From Saccharothrix saharensis (GTDB lineage: Bacteria; Actinomycetota; Actinomycetes; Mycobacteriales; Pseudonocardiaceae), in assembly GCF_006716745.1 (NCBI RefSeq), contig NZ_VFPP01000001.1:6831386-6895385 (forward strand): DNA of 64,000 nucleotides, given 5' to 3'. Positions 28,169-37,095 of the stretch are shown here, in pieces (position 1 is the stretch's first letter; every line of letters starts with the position of its first letter). The notes beneath the pieces are model-generated. The model did not search any database. It worked only from the letters and a program-made list of their open reading frames with translations, and had not been told where the DNA came from. A program made the position numbers and the translations under genes.

Positions 28169-28633
28169 TTACACGCAGACCCAGTCGGTCAGCACCGTCG
28201 TGCCGCCGACCTCGCAGCGGAACCGCACCGGCCCCGACGGCGGCGGACCGAGCAGGAACAGGCCCAGCTCGTCCAGCTCCGCCTCCTCCACCGGCCCGGT
28301 CGGCGTGACCAGCTCGACCCGGCCCGGCCCCGCCGGCAGCACCTGGCCCGCGATCCCCGCCTCGGTCACCTCGACCTGCACGGACACGCCCTCGGCGTCG
28401 AACACGAGCTGCCGCGCGGTCTGCGCGGCACGCGCCCGCACCGCCAACTCCTCGTCCAGCACCGAGTCGTAGCTGGTCAGCGCCCGCAGCTCGGCGTCGA
28501 CCGTGCGCCACGTGAACGCGGCCCGGGCGGCTTCGAGCAGGTGCTCGGGCACGTCGCGCTCCTCGGCGAGCGCCGCGCCCAGCTCCCGCAGCAGCACCTC
28601 ATCGCTTTCCCACCCCGGATCGTCCCTCAACAC
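28169..28633 (-). CDS. Small hypothetical protein of the sigma-S8-CHAT locus
   Basis: This 154-residue protein begins with an acidic helical part (SDEVLLRELGAALAEERDVPEHLLEAARAAF). It continues with strand-rich sequence (RQLVFDAEGVSVQVEVTEAGIAGQVLP) and ends in FRCEVGGTTVLTDWVCV. I do not know the family. GTG 28633 is preferred because GGAGGAG lies upstream at proper spacing; GTG 28642 would sit on that site. It overlaps the end of the upstream sigma factor gene, as expected for a cotranscribed partner, and could be an anti-sigma or adaptor protein. That role is a guess. Confidence 0.7.
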   Translation of the reverse strand: MLRDDPGWESDEVLLRELGAALAEERDVPEHLLEAARAAFTWRTVDAELRALTSYDSVLDEELAVRARAAQTARQLVFDAEGVSVQVEVTEAGIAGQVLPAGPGRVELVTPTGPVEEAELDELGLFLLGPPPSGPVRFRCEVGGTTVLTDWVCV

Positions 28634-29231
28634 CGACCACACCTCCTCCGCCCACCGGCCGCGGGTCGACCAGCTTCAGCACCGCGGGAGTCTTGCGCAA
28701 CTTCTCCAGGCACCTGATCCGGGTGGGCCCGATGCTGCCCACCGGAACCCCCAGCTCCTCGCCGACCGCCGCGTAGCTCGGCGGCGGGTCGGCCATCAAC
28801 TTGGTCAGCAGCACCCGGCACTGCTCGGACAACGAGCGGAAGCCCTCGCGCAGCGCCTGCCGCCGCTGGGCGGCCTCCAGCTCCTCGTCCAGGTCCGCCA
28901 CCGCGTCGTCCGGGCTCGCCGGCTCGTCCTCCGACTGCGGGTCGTACGGCTGCGTGCGGTGCTGCACCCGCAGCAGCCGCAGGCACTCGTTGCGCGCGGT
29001 CGTGGCGATCCACCCGGGCAGCGCGTCCGCCTCGCGGAGCCGGCCCAGCTGCTCCACCAGCCGCAACCACACCGTCTGGTGCACGTCGGCCACGTCCGCG
29101 TGGCGCAACCGGTGCCGGTGCACCACCGCCAGCACGAGGGGCGTGAAGCGCACGACGATCTCGTTCCACGCGCGCTGGTCGCCCTCCGCCGCCGCGCTCA
29201 CCAGCTCGGCGATGGGGGATGCAGGGGTCAC
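28599..29231 (-). CDS. ECF-type sigma-70 family RNA polymerase sigma factor
   Basis: This 210-residue sigma factor has region 2 (AWNEIVVRFTPLVLAVVHRHRL, DVADVHQTVWLRLVEQL, WIATTARNECLRLLR) and region 4 (QALREGFRSLSEQCRVLLTKLMADPPPSYAAVGEELGVPVGSIGPTRIRCLEKLR). Regions 1 and 3 are absent, as in ECF sigmas. The last 25 residues are Gly/Val-rich and overlap the next gene. GTG 29231 follows AGGAGGGG. The gene is part of a locus with a subtilase and a CHAT protein, which are possible targets or regulators. Confidence 0.9.
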   Translation of the reverse strand: MTPASPIAELVSAAAEGDQRAWNEIVVRFTPLVLAVVHRHRLRHADVADVHQTVWLRLVEQLGRLREADALPGWIATTARNECLRLLRVQHRTQPYDPQSEDEPASPDDAVADLDEELEAAQRRQALREGFRSLSEQCRVLLTKLMADPPPSYAAVGEELGVPVGSIGPTRIRCLEKLRKTPAVLKLVDPRPVGGGGVVGVEGRSGVGKR

Positions 29232-29370
29232 GTCCCCTCCTCTTGTCCAGGGGATGCTGCGCGCGGGCCGCCGGCACGGACCCCCGCCGGGTCACGGACT
29301 TCGCGTTCTTCGCTGCCACACACTACGGAGGCGCGACCCGTCCGCCAGATACACGCGTCGCGCGATCGGG

Positions 29371-30570
29371 TTATTCCACCAGCACGCCGTAGCCGAAGAA
29401 GAACTCCGGCTTGCCGCCGATCAGCTTGTTCCGCGCCTCGACCGCCGACAGCCCGTACTGGGTCATCGTCGCGGCGATCCGCCCGGCCACGTGCGGCGCG
29501 GCGAACGACGTGCCCAGCCAGTAGGCGAACCGGTCGTAGACGTCCACCGGCAGACCCGGCAGCTCCCACCGGCCCTTGAGGTACGTGCTGGTCCGGTTGC
29601 CGACCGCGCACGCGTCGACCCAGTGCCCGTGGTTGGCGTAGCAGGCGGGCGCCAGGACGCCCGCGAGGTCCTTCGCCACCGCGGACACGCCGACCACGGT
29701 GGGCAGCGCGGCGGGCCAGCTCGGCCGGGTGGTGCCCTGGTTCGCCGCGGACGCCACCACGACGACGTCCTTCGGCAGGGCCTCGACCGCCTGGCGCACC
29801 GGCTCCGAGGCGGTGTCGTCCTGGGTGAAGCAACCCATCGAGATGTTCACGACCTGGACCTTCTCGTCGAACGACGCCAGCGCCGCGACGAACTGCTCCT
29901 CGGTGCCGAGCCCCGTCGGGTCGAGCGCCTTCTCCGGGTCGAACCGCACCCCCGGCGCGGCCTGCCGGATCACGCCCGCGACGAACGTGCCGTGCCCGCC
30001 CTCGAGCGCGAACACGTCGTCGTGCGCGTAGGCCGCGTCGACCTCCGCCGCCCTGGGCAGGAACGCGTCGCCCAGCCACAGCGGGTGGTCCGTCGCCGCG
30101 GTCGCCGAGATGCCCGTGTCGACGACGCCGACGACCACGCCCTTGCCGAGCCCGGTGGAGCCCGGGTCCGGTGCGGCCAGCGGCTGGCCCACCTTCGGCG
30201 GCTGGCCCGGGTTGCCGTGCATGTTGCCGCCGTGACCGACCAGCACGTGGTGCGGCTGCACGAACGGCACGCGCTCGCCCGGCCACTGCCTCGGGTCGCG
30301 CAGCAGGCGCACGATCTCCGGGATGTCGTCGGGGGTCCGCGGCACCAGCAACCGGCTCATCCGGGCGAAGTCCCGGCCCCGGACCGTGCCGATGTTGTTC
30401 TGCGCCAGCTTGCGGCTCACCCGGTCGACGTCCTCGGGGATGGTCAGCAGCTCACCGGAGACGAAGAGGAACTCGCGGCCGCGCTCCGGGTAGAGCCGGT
30501 AGCTCTTGTGCGCTCGGATGGCCTGGTGGAACGCCTGTTGGTAGAGCTCGGAGCGATCGGGTTCGGACAC
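29371..30570 (-). CDS. S8 family (subtilisin-like) serine protease, cytoplasmic
   Basis: This 399-residue protease has the complete catalytic triad: D151 in VVDTGIS, H193 in GGHGTFVAG and S355 in GTSFAAPHVAG. N277 in SAANQG is the oxyanion residue. No signal peptide or membrane helix is seen, so it should act inside the cell. The first 140 residues contain no clear inhibitor I9 motif but may serve as an N-terminal regulatory segment. GTG 30570 is chosen; a TTG at 30612 would add 14 Arg/Cys-rich residues. It is divergent from the CHAT gene, with a 76-bp shared promoter gap. Confidence 0.88.
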   Translation of the reverse strand: MSEPDRSELYQQAFHQAIRAHKSYRLYPERGREFLFVSGELLTIPEDVDRVSRKLAQNNIGTVRGRDFARMSRLLVPRTPDDIPEIVRLLRDPRQWPGERVPFVQPHHVLVGHGGNMHGNPGQPPKVGQPLAAPDPGSTGLGKGVVVGVVDTGISATAATDHPLWLGDAFLPRAAEVDAAYAHDDVFALEGGHGTFVAGVIRQAAPGVRFDPEKALDPTGLGTEEQFVAALASFDEKVQVVNISMGCFTQDDTASEPVRQAVEALPKDVVVVASAANQGTTRPSWPAALPTVVGVSAVAKDLAGVLAPACYANHGHWVDACAVGNRTSTYLKGRWELPGLPVDVYDRFAYWLGTSFAAPHVAGRIAATMTQYGLSAVEARNKLIGGKPEFFFGYGVLVE

Positions 30571-30646
30571 CGAGGCCTCACAGCAGCGTCGACGGGTGCT
30601 GAGCCTGAGCAAGCTACCACAGCGCCGCGGGTAATAAGGTGGGTTC

Positions 30647-33262
30647 GTGGCAGGGGTTTCCGCCGCCGCAGCGCTGGAAGCCCGGCAACGGGACCCGCGC
30701 GCGGCGATCGAGATGGGCCGGTCCGCACTGCGGGCGGCGAGGGCGACGGGGGACGGTGAGGAAGCCTCCGCCGCCGAACGCGCGATCGGTCTCGCCTGGC
30801 GGGAGCTGCACGACTTCGACGCGGCGCTGCGCTACCTGCGGCGCGCCGTGCGGACCGCCGAACGGGCGGGCTCGGCGCGCGCGGCGGCCCTGGCCCGGAT
30901 GAGCCTGGCGTTCGTGCTGTCCAACACCGGGCGGCACGCCCGGGCGCTGCGCGCGATCAACGAAGCCCTGCCGCACCTGCGCGGCGTCGACGCGGGCAGC
31001 GGCCGGATGCAGCGGGGCCTGGTGCTGCACTACCTGTGCCGGTACGACGAGGCGCTGCGCGAGTACAACGGCGCGATCGAGGTGGTGCGCCGGTTCGGCG
31101 AACGGCTCGTCGAGGCGCGGGCGCTGAACAACCGGGGGCTCCTGCGCGCCTACACCGGCGGCCTGCGCGCGGCCGACGAGGACTTCGACCGCGCCGCCGT
31201 GCTCTACCAGGACCTGGACCAGGCGCTGGCCGTGGCCGACGTGCGGTGGAACGCGGGCATCTCCGCGTCGCGCGCGGGCGACGTGCCGCGCGCGTTGACC
31301 ATGTTCGCCGAGGCCGAGCGCGAGTACCGGCGGCTGGCCGTGCCGCGGCCCGCGCTGCTGATCAACCGGCTGGAGCTGCTGGTGTCCGTGCCGCTGCTGG
31401 AGGAGGCGCGGGCGGCGGCCGACCGGGCGCTGGAGGAACTGGGCGGCGACCTCGTGCTCGCCCGGTCCGAGGCGTTGTTCTACCGGGCCAGGGTCGCGCT
31501 GCTGGAAGGCGACCTGGACCGCGCGGTCGCGGTCGCGGTGGCCGCGCGCAAGGGCTTCCGCCGGGAGAAGCGCGACGTGTGGGCCGAGGGCGCGCGGCAC
31601 GTGGAGCTGCGCGCGGCGTACCTGAGCGGGCAGCGGACCAGGGCGCTGGTGGCGGCGCTGACCCGGGTGGCGTCCCGGCTCGACGCGCTCGGGTGGCGCA
31701 TGGCCGGCCTGGAGGCGCGGGTCGACGCGGCGCTGGTCGCCCGCGACCTCGGCGACCACGCCCGCGCGGTGGCCGAGCTGACCACGGCGGGCGCGGCCCG
31801 GCGCGGCGGACCGGCCGCGCACCGGGTGCAGGGCTGGTACGCCGAGGCGCTGCGGCGCGACCTGCTCGGCAACGCGCGGGGCGCGCAGATCGCCCTGCGG
31901 CGCGGGCTGGCGCTGCTGGACGAGTACCGCGTGTCGCTGGGCGCGACGGAACTGCGGGCGTTGACCGGCGCGCAGGGCGCGGCACTGGCCTCGGAAGGAC
32001 TGCGCACGGCCGTCGCGGGCGGTCGGGCCGGACGGGTGCTGAGCTGGGCGGAGGCGTGGCGGGCCGGCGCGCTGCGGATGACGCCCGCCCGGCCGCCGGA
32101 GGACTCCGGGCTCGCCGACGCGCTGGCCGAGCTGCGCGCCGTGACGGCGGACCTGGAGGTGGCGTCCACGGCGGGGCGGCCGACGGCGGCGCTGCGCCAG
32201 CGGCAGGTGCGCGGCGAGCAGCGGGTGCGCGAGCTGACCCGCCGCACCGGCGGCGGCGGCGCGGTCGTCAAGCCCCCCGAGGTGGGCGAGCTGGCGCAGG
32301 TGCTGGGCACCTCGGCGCTGGTGGAGTACGTCGACCACGACGGCGCGCTGCTGGCCGTGGTGGTGGCGGGCGGCCGGGCGTCGTTGCACCGGCTCGGCCC
32401 GCTGGACGGCGCGCTGCGCGAGCTGCGGCTGCTGCGGTTCGCGCTGCACCGGCTCGTGACGCTGCCCGGGCACGTCGACCGCACACCCGTGCGCGCGGGC
32501 GCCGAGCACGCCGCCGCGCTGCTGCAGAACCGGCTGCTGGAGCCGCTGCGGCGGCGGCTGGACGACCGGCCGCTGGTGCTCGCGCCCACCGGGCGGCTGG
32601 GCGGCCTGCCCTGGTCGGCGCTGCCCGCGTGCCGCGGCCGCGCGGTCACCGTCGTGCCGTCGGCCGCGGTGTGGCTGCGCGCCACCACGTCCACCCCGGC
32701 GTCACACGATCGCGCGGTCCTCGCGGCGGGGCCCCGGTTGCCGGCCGCGCCCACGGAGATCGCCGCCATCGCGGCGCTGGGCCGGGTCGCGGCCTCGGTG
32801 CTGGTGGACGAGGCGGCGACGGTGGACGCGGTCGCGACCGCCATGGACGGCGCACCGCTGGCCCACGTCGCCGCGCACGGCTCGTTCCGCGCCGACAACC
32901 CGCTGTTCTCCGCGCTGGAACTGGCCGACGGCCCGCTCACCGTCTACGACCTGGAACGGCTGCGCACACCGCCCGCCCGGGTCGTGCTGTCGGCGTGCGA
33001 CTCCGGCCTGTCCGCGGTGCGGCCCGGCGACGAGCTGATGGGGTTCACCGCGGCCCTGCTCGGGCTGGGTACGCGCACGCTCGTCGCACCCGTCATCCCC
33101 GTGCCCGCCGAGGTGACCACACCGCTGATGGTCGACCTGCACCGCAGGCTCGACGCGGGGTACGAGCCGTCGGTGGCGCTGGCCGGCGCGCAGGAAGCGC
33201 ACCGCGAGGACGGCGACGCCGCGTTCGCCGCGAGCGCCGGGTTCCTGTGCTTCGGCGCGTGA
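30647..33262 (+). CDS. TPR-CHAT domain protein (caspase-like)
   Basis: This 871-residue protein starts with tetratricopeptide-type helical repeats (about residues 5-430, with segments such as YDEALREYNGAIEVVRRFGE and GDLDRAVAVAVAARKGF). It ends in a CHAT domain (about 560-871). The caspase-clan dyad is present: H744 in HVAAHGSFR and C784 in VVLSACDSGLS, so proteolytic activity is expected. PGDELMGFTAALLGLGTRTLV is the usual CHAT follow-on. GTG 30647 follows AAGGTGGG. The divergent subtilase and linked sigma factor suggest a protease-based signalling or cell-death module, but no substrate is encoded obviously. Confidence 0.88.
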   Translation: MAGVSAAAALEARQRDPRAAIEMGRSALRAARATGDGEEASAAERAIGLAWRELHDFDAALRYLRRAVRTAERAGSARAAALARMSLAFVLSNTGRHARALRAINEALPHLRGVDAGSGRMQRGLVLHYLCRYDEALREYNGAIEVVRRFGERLVEARALNNRGLLRAYTGGLRAADEDFDRAAVLYQDLDQALAVADVRWNAGISASRAGDVPRALTMFAEAEREYRRLAVPRPALLINRLELLVSVPLLEEARAAADRALEELGGDLVLARSEALFYRARVALLEGDLDRAVAVAVAARKGFRREKRDVWAEGARHVELRAAYLSGQRTRALVAALTRVASRLDALGWRMAGLEARVDAALVARDLGDHARAVAELTTAGAARRGGPAAHRVQGWYAEALRRDLLGNARGAQIALRRGLALLDEYRVSLGATELRALTGAQGAALASEGLRTAVAGGRAGRVLSWAEAWRAGALRMTPARPPEDSGLADALAELRAVTADLEVASTAGRPTAALRQRQVRGEQRVRELTRRTGGGGAVVKPPEVGELAQVLGTSALVEYVDHDGALLAVVVAGGRASLHRLGPLDGALRELRLLRFALHRLVTLPGHVDRTPVRAGAEHAAALLQNRLLEPLRRRLDDRPLVLAPTGRLGGLPWSALPACRGRAVTVVPSAAVWLRATTSTPASHDRAVLAAGPRLPAAPTEIAAIAALGRVAASVLVDEAATVDAVATAMDGAPLAHVAAHGSFRADNPLFSALELADGPLTVYDLERLRTPPARVVLSACDSGLSAVRPGDELMGFTAALLGLGTRTLVAPVIPVPAEVTTPLMVDLHRRLDAGYEPSVALAGAQEAHREDGDAAFAASAGFLCFGA

Positions 33263-33280
33263 CGCCGTAGGTTGGCGGAC

Positions 33281-33724
33281 GTGGACGAACGCGACATGTT
33301 GGCGGTGGCGGTGGCCGAGGCGCGCGCCGGGCTCGCCGAGGGCGGCATCCCGATCGGCGCGGCGCTGTTCTCCGCCGACGGCGAACTCCTCGGCCGGGGC
33401 CACAACCGGCGGGTGCAGGACGGTGACGCGTCCACGCACGCCGAGACCGCCGCGTTCCGGGCCGCCGGCAGGCGGGCGACCTACCGCGGCACCGTCATGG
33501 TCACCACGCTGTCACCGTGCTGGTACTGCAGCGGGCTCGTTCGCCAGTTCGGGATACCCCGAGTGGTGATCGGCGAGGCGCAAACGTTCCACGGCGGTCA
33601 CGACTGGCTCGCCGAACACGGCGTCGCGATCACCCTGCTGGACGACGAAGAGTGCGTCCGGATGATGGCCGACTTCATCGCCGCCAAGCCGGAGCTGTGG
33701 TTCGAGGACATCGGCCAGGATTAA
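33281..33724 (+). CDS. Cytosine deaminase-like nucleoside/nucleobase deaminase
   Basis: This 147-residue zinc-dependent deaminase has THAETAAFR (zinc His and catalytic Glu) and SPCWYCSGL (two zinc Cys). The layout EGGIPIGAALFSADGELLGRGHN and the C-terminus KPELWFEDIGQD closely follow the yeast-type cytosine deaminase (Fcy1), which ends WFEDIG. It is therefore more likely to act on cytosine or a related base than on tRNA. GTG 33281 is chosen; a TTG at 33272 would add three residues. It has no obvious operon partner. Confidence 0.85.
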   Translation: MDERDMLAVAVAEARAGLAEGGIPIGAALFSADGELLGRGHNRRVQDGDASTHAETAAFRAAGRRATYRGTVMVTTLSPCWYCSGLVRQFGIPRVVIGEAQTFHGGHDWLAEHGVAITLLDDEECVRMMADFIAAKPELWFEDIGQD

Positions 33725-33782
33725 CGCGCCGCGCCGCGCACCGACACAATCCCGACACGGGCCGACGCCACCATCGTCGGGC

Positions 33783-34133
33783 ATGGAACCGTGGCACGTC
33801 GACGACACGCTCGACTCCCTGGTGCTCGCCGAAGGCGCGGTGGCGGTCGAGGTACCCGCCAGCTGGGGCGCGGAGGTCAGCACCCACCTGCGCTCCGCCG
33901 GACCGCTCGGCCCCATCCTCGCCATCCCCGGCGCACGCCTGCGCTGGCTGTTCCTCGCCAGACCCGATCCCGGACCCGAACCGCGCCACGTGCCGCCACC
34001 CGACGTCCGCTACTGGCACGGGCCGCGCCGCATCCCGGCGGCCGCGTCGCGCTGGGTGGTGCCCCCGGCGGGCGCACTGCCCCCGGTGGGGGCGGTGCGC
34101 TGCGCCATCAGGACGGTCCGCCGATCCCTCTAG
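33783..34133 (+). CDS. Hypothetical protein
   Basis: This 116-residue protein begins MEPWHVDDTLDSLVLAEGAVAVEVPASWGAEVSTHLR and contains LGPILAIPGARLRWLFLARPD followed by HVPPPDVRYWHGP. The AVEVPASWG and WLFLARP pattern suggests a small beta-rich domain, but I recognise no family. The stop at 34131-34133 is part of the 10-bp palindrome TAGGGCCCTA, which also supplies the stop of the convergent STAS gene. Codon use looks normal for the window. Confidence 0.62.
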   Translation: MEPWHVDDTLDSLVLAEGAVAVEVPASWGAEVSTHLRSAGPLGPILAIPGARLRWLFLARPDPGPEPRHVPPPDVRYWHGPRRIPAAASRWVVPPAGALPPVGAVRCAIRTVRRSL

Positions 34134-34137
34134 GGCC

Positions 34138-34497
34138 CTACAACCGGGTCAGGGCCTCGTCCACGGAACCGACGACGGTGAACACCGAGCTCAGCCCGGT
34201 CGCCTCGATCGGGCGCTGCGTCGCCCGGCTCGTCGCGACCAGCACCAGCGGGATGCCCAGGGCACTCGCCCGCTGGTTGCCGACGACCAAAGACTCCAAC
34301 CCGGCCGAGCCGAGGAAGCGCACCCCACCGAGGTCCACCACCACACCCCGCACGTTCTCGACCAGGTGCTCGGTGAGCGGCCTGGTCAACTCGTCCGCGC
34401 TGCTCGTGTCCAACTCGCCCGACACGTGCAGCACCACCACGCCGTCCGCTGGTCTGTCGACCCGCACGGAAGCGAGCGTCGCCGCGGGTTCTGGCAC
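34138..34497 (-). CDS. STAS-domain anti-sigma factor antagonist (RsbV/SpoIIAA-like)
   Basis: This 119-residue protein is one STAS domain: VVVLHVSGELDTSSADELTRPL, VVVDLGGVRFLGSAGLESLV and a C-terminal VFTVVGSVDEALTRL. S in FLGSAGLE occupies the usual phospho-acceptor position, where an RsbW-type kinase would act. GTG 34497 follows GAGGAG at seven bases. An RsbW-like kinase and SigF-like sigma factor are encoded 4-6 kb away on the same strand, so it may be the antagonist in that partner-switching circuit. That link is inferred. Confidence 0.87.
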   Translation of the reverse strand: MPEPAATLASVRVDRPADGVVVLHVSGELDTSSADELTRPLTEHLVENVRGVVVDLGGVRFLGSAGLESLVVGNQRASALGIPLVLVATSRATQRPIEATGLSSVFTVVGSVDEALTRL

Positions 34498-34555
34498 GCC
34501 GGTACTCCTCTCATTCAGCGACGCCGGCGCGGCGTCGAAACCTTCACGGTAGACC

Positions 34556-35644
34556 TCAGTCGGCCGCACGGACCGTCTCCGCCAGGACGAGGTCGACCAG
34601 ACCGCGCGCGTCGGGCGAACCGCCGAACGCCCGGCGCTGCCGCGCCGCGCCGCTGCCGTGCGCACCGAGCCACGTCACGTGATCCTCCACAGTGGACAAC
34701 GCCGAGGCGTCCGCCAGCGCGCCTTCGCACCACGACACCAGCTCCGCCACCAGGTCCCGCGCCGGCACGAGGTCACCCGTGCGGGGATCGACCGCCAGGC
34801 CGTCCACGCCGTCACGCGCGGCACGCCAGTAGGCGGCGCGCAGCAGCACGTCGTCCACCCGTTCCGGTTCACCCGACTCGGCGGCCGTGCGGGCGAACGC
34901 CCGGATGACCTCGGCGATGACGATCGCGTCGCGCGCCGTCAGCGGGATGTCCGAGACCCGCACCTCGACCGTCGGGTGCTGGACGGACGGCCGCACGTCC
35001 CAGTAGACCATCCCCCGGTCCAGCAGCACCTCGGTCCCCTCGAGGGCGCGCACCAGCCGGTCGTACTCGTCGGCGGACCCCAGGTGCGGCGGCGGGCCGC
35101 TGATCGGCCACCGCGACCACACGATCGAGCGCCAACTCGCGTACCCGGTGTCCTCGGCGTGCTCGATCGGCGAGTTCGCGCTCAACGCCAGCAGCGTCGG
35201 CAACCACGGCCGCAGCGCGTTCGACACCTTGATCGCCACGTCCTGGTCGGGCACCCCCACGTGGACGTGCATCCCGCAGACGCCCTGCCCGCCGATGACC
35301 TTGCGGTGCGAGTGCTCCATCATCCGGTAGCGGGGGTCGTCGGTGCCCGGCGGTGGACCCAGCGTGCCGATCGGCGGGATCGCCGACGCCATCAGCCGGC
35401 ACCCGGCGGCGTGCGCGGCCTTCGCCAGGTGCACCCGGCCGGCCAGCACCTGCTCCGCCAGCTCCTCGGCCGTCCCGCACACCGGCGTCGCGACCTCGAT
35501 CTGGAACGGGGTGAGCTCCCGCTGTACGTCGTAGCCCGCGCCGGCGTGCTGCGCCACCGACTCGGCCAGGGGCACGGGTCGGCGTGATTCGGGGTCCACG
35601 AGGAGGAACTCCTGCTCGACGCCCACGGTCCACGGCTCGGTCAT
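34556..35644 (-). CDS. YbdK-type carboxylate-amine ligase (glutamate-cysteine ligase 2 family)
   Basis: This 362-residue protein belongs to the GCS2/YbdK family of ATP-dependent carboxylate-amine ligases. It starts WTVGVEQEFLLVDPESRRPVP, with the Mg-binding EQE motif, and shows HSHRKVIGGQGVCGMHVHVGVPD and HPTVEVRVSDIPLTARDAI. Members can make gamma-glutamylcysteine weakly; the true substrate in actinobacteria is unknown, since these organisms use mycothiol or ergothioneine. ATG 35644 begins the conserved N-terminus. A near-consensus sigma-F-type promoter lies directly upstream, giving an almost leaderless transcript. Confidence 0.88.
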   Translation of the reverse strand: MTEPWTVGVEQEFLLVDPESRRPVPLAESVAQHAGAGYDVQRELTPFQIEVATPVCGTAEELAEQVLAGRVHLAKAAHAAGCRLMASAIPPIGTLGPPPGTDDPRYRMMEHSHRKVIGGQGVCGMHVHVGVPDQDVAIKVSNALRPWLPTLLALSANSPIEHAEDTGYASWRSIVWSRWPISGPPPHLGSADEYDRLVRALEGTEVLLDRGMVYWDVRPSVQHPTVEVRVSDIPLTARDAIVIAEVIRAFARTAAESGEPERVDDVLLRAAYWRAARDGVDGLAVDPRTGDLVPARDLVAELVSWCEGALADASALSTVEDHVTWLGAHGSGAARQRRAFGGSPDARGLVDLVLAETVRAAD

Positions 35645-35653
35645 GCCGGTCCC

Positions 35654-35679
35654 ATACCCACTCGGCGACGAGTTCAACC
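35654..35679 (-). promoter_or_regulatory. Candidate sigma-F/sigma-B-type promoter of the YbdK gene
   Basis: On the minus strand GGTTG (35679-35675) is followed after 15 bases by GGGTAT (35659-35654). This is close to the GTTT-N15/17-GGGTAT consensus of actinobacterial general-stress sigma factors. The expected transcript start falls about three bases before the ATG. Confidence 0.55.
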
Positions 35680-35755
35680 ACCGACTTGCCGCACTTTTGG
35701 CGGACGCCGTCCCACCTGGTCGTTTCACCGCGTCGTCCCTGGGAACCTCGCCGGG

Positions 35756-36718
35756 GTGAGATTGCGCCGCAGTGATCCGTCCAGCTCCGGCTGGCGCCGC
35801 CGCGCCCGAGGCCGCGGCTTCAGCTACACCGACGCCGACGGCCGCCCGCTGCCGCCCGACGAGGTGGCCCGCGTCAAGTCCCTCGTGATCCCGCCCGCGT
35901 GGCGGGACGTCTGGGTGTGCCCGCACCCGAACGGCCACATCCAGGCGGTCGGCACGGACGCGGCCGGTCGGCGGCAGTACCTGTACCACGAGCGGTGGCG
36001 GCAGGACCGGGACGAGGAGAAGCACGAACGGGTGCTCGCCCTCGCGCCGCTGCTGCCGGGGTTCCGGGCGGAGCTGGCGCGGGAGCTGAGGGGGCGGGGG
36101 CGGTCGCGGGAGCGCGTGCTGGCGGTGGCGTTGGCGGTGTTGGAGCAGGGCGTGTTCCGGGTCGGTGGGGAGACGTACGCGGCGGACAACGGGACGCACG
36201 GGGTGGCGACGTTGCTGTGCTCGCACGTGGCGGTGCGGGGATCAACCGTGGACTTCTGCTACCCGGCGAAGGGCGGGATCCAGTTCACGACGGCGGTGGA
36301 GGACCCGTCGTTGGCGCGGGCGGTCCGGGGGTTGCTGCGGGGGAGGGGCGGGGACGAGCGGCTGCTGGTCGACGCGCGGGGGTGCGCGGTGGGGTCGGAT
36401 GACGTGAACGAGCGGTTCAAGGAGATGGTCGGGGCCGAGTTCTCGGTGAAGGACCTGCGGACGTGGCACGCGACGGTGCTGGCGGCGGCGGCGTTCGCGC
36501 GGGAGGGGCGGCCGGAGACGAAGCGGGGGCGCAAGCGGGTGGAGGCGGAGGTGATGCGGGAGGTCTCGGAGCACCTGGGGAACACCCCGGCCGTCGCCCG
36601 CAAGTCCTACGTCGACCCGCGGGTGGTGCGGCTGTTCCACGAAGGGGTGATGATCAGGCCGAAGTCGGCTGATCGTGAGACGGTGGAACGTGCCGTGCTG
36701 CGACTGCTGAGGAAGTGA
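35756..36718 (+). CDS. DNA topoisomerase IB (poxvirus/eukaryote type)
   Basis: This 320-residue enzyme relaxes supercoils through a 3'-phosphotyrosyl link. It has the N-terminal topo IB domain (GRGFSYTDADGRPLPPDEVARVKSLVIPPAW, VWVCPHPNGHIQAVGTDAAGRRQYLYH) and the catalytic core: R in VFRVGGETYA, K in YPAKGGIQF, R in KDLRTWHATV and nucleophile Y285 in ARKSYVDPRV. GTG 35756 is the start. It is divergent from the YbdK gene. Bacterial IB enzymes are accessory topoisomerases often found near stress genes. Confidence 0.93.
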   Translation: MRLRRSDPSSSGWRRRARGRGFSYTDADGRPLPPDEVARVKSLVIPPAWRDVWVCPHPNGHIQAVGTDAAGRRQYLYHERWRQDRDEEKHERVLALAPLLPGFRAELARELRGRGRSRERVLAVALAVLEQGVFRVGGETYAADNGTHGVATLLCSHVAVRGSTVDFCYPAKGGIQFTTAVEDPSLARAVRGLLRGRGGDERLLVDARGCAVGSDDVNERFKEMVGAEFSVKDLRTWHATVLAAAAFAREGRPETKRGRKRVEAEVMREVSEHLGNTPAVARKSYVDPRVVRLFHEGVMIRPKSADRETVERAVLRLLRK

Positions 36719-37050
36719 GCGGGTCTCGCTTGTTCGGTGTTTTCCAGCTCGGTCCGGCGATCGGGTCACACTTATGGGTGATCAATGGCCGGAAACGTAC
36801 GGAAACACTGTTACCGATCCTCGGTTGAAACCATGAGGAGCCCTCGCCAACCACACCCCCGCCCACTCCCGCTCACCGCCCGCACCACACCGCCCCGACC
36901 CCACGTCCCGCCGGGCTGGACGGCGTGGTCCGACCATCGCCGACCTGGATCGCCGGTCGACCACCGCCGGGCTGGGCAATGCGGGCACGGCCGCCGCCGC
37001 GCTGGACGGTGCCGGCCGACCGCCGCGGGGCTTGCGCTTCGCCGAGCCGA

Positions 37051-37095
37051 CCGCCACCGGGTGGACCGCCACCGGGTGGACCGCCACCGGATGGA
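37051..37095. repeat. Three tandem 15-bp units in a low-complexity gap
   Basis: CCGCCACCGGGTGGA occurs at 37051, 37066 and, with one change, 37081. It lies in the 650-bp gap 36719-37368, which is full of GC-rich degenerate repeats (also CCGGGCCGG runs near 37340-37365). No reading frame in the gap looks like a real gene on either strand. Confidence 0.7.
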
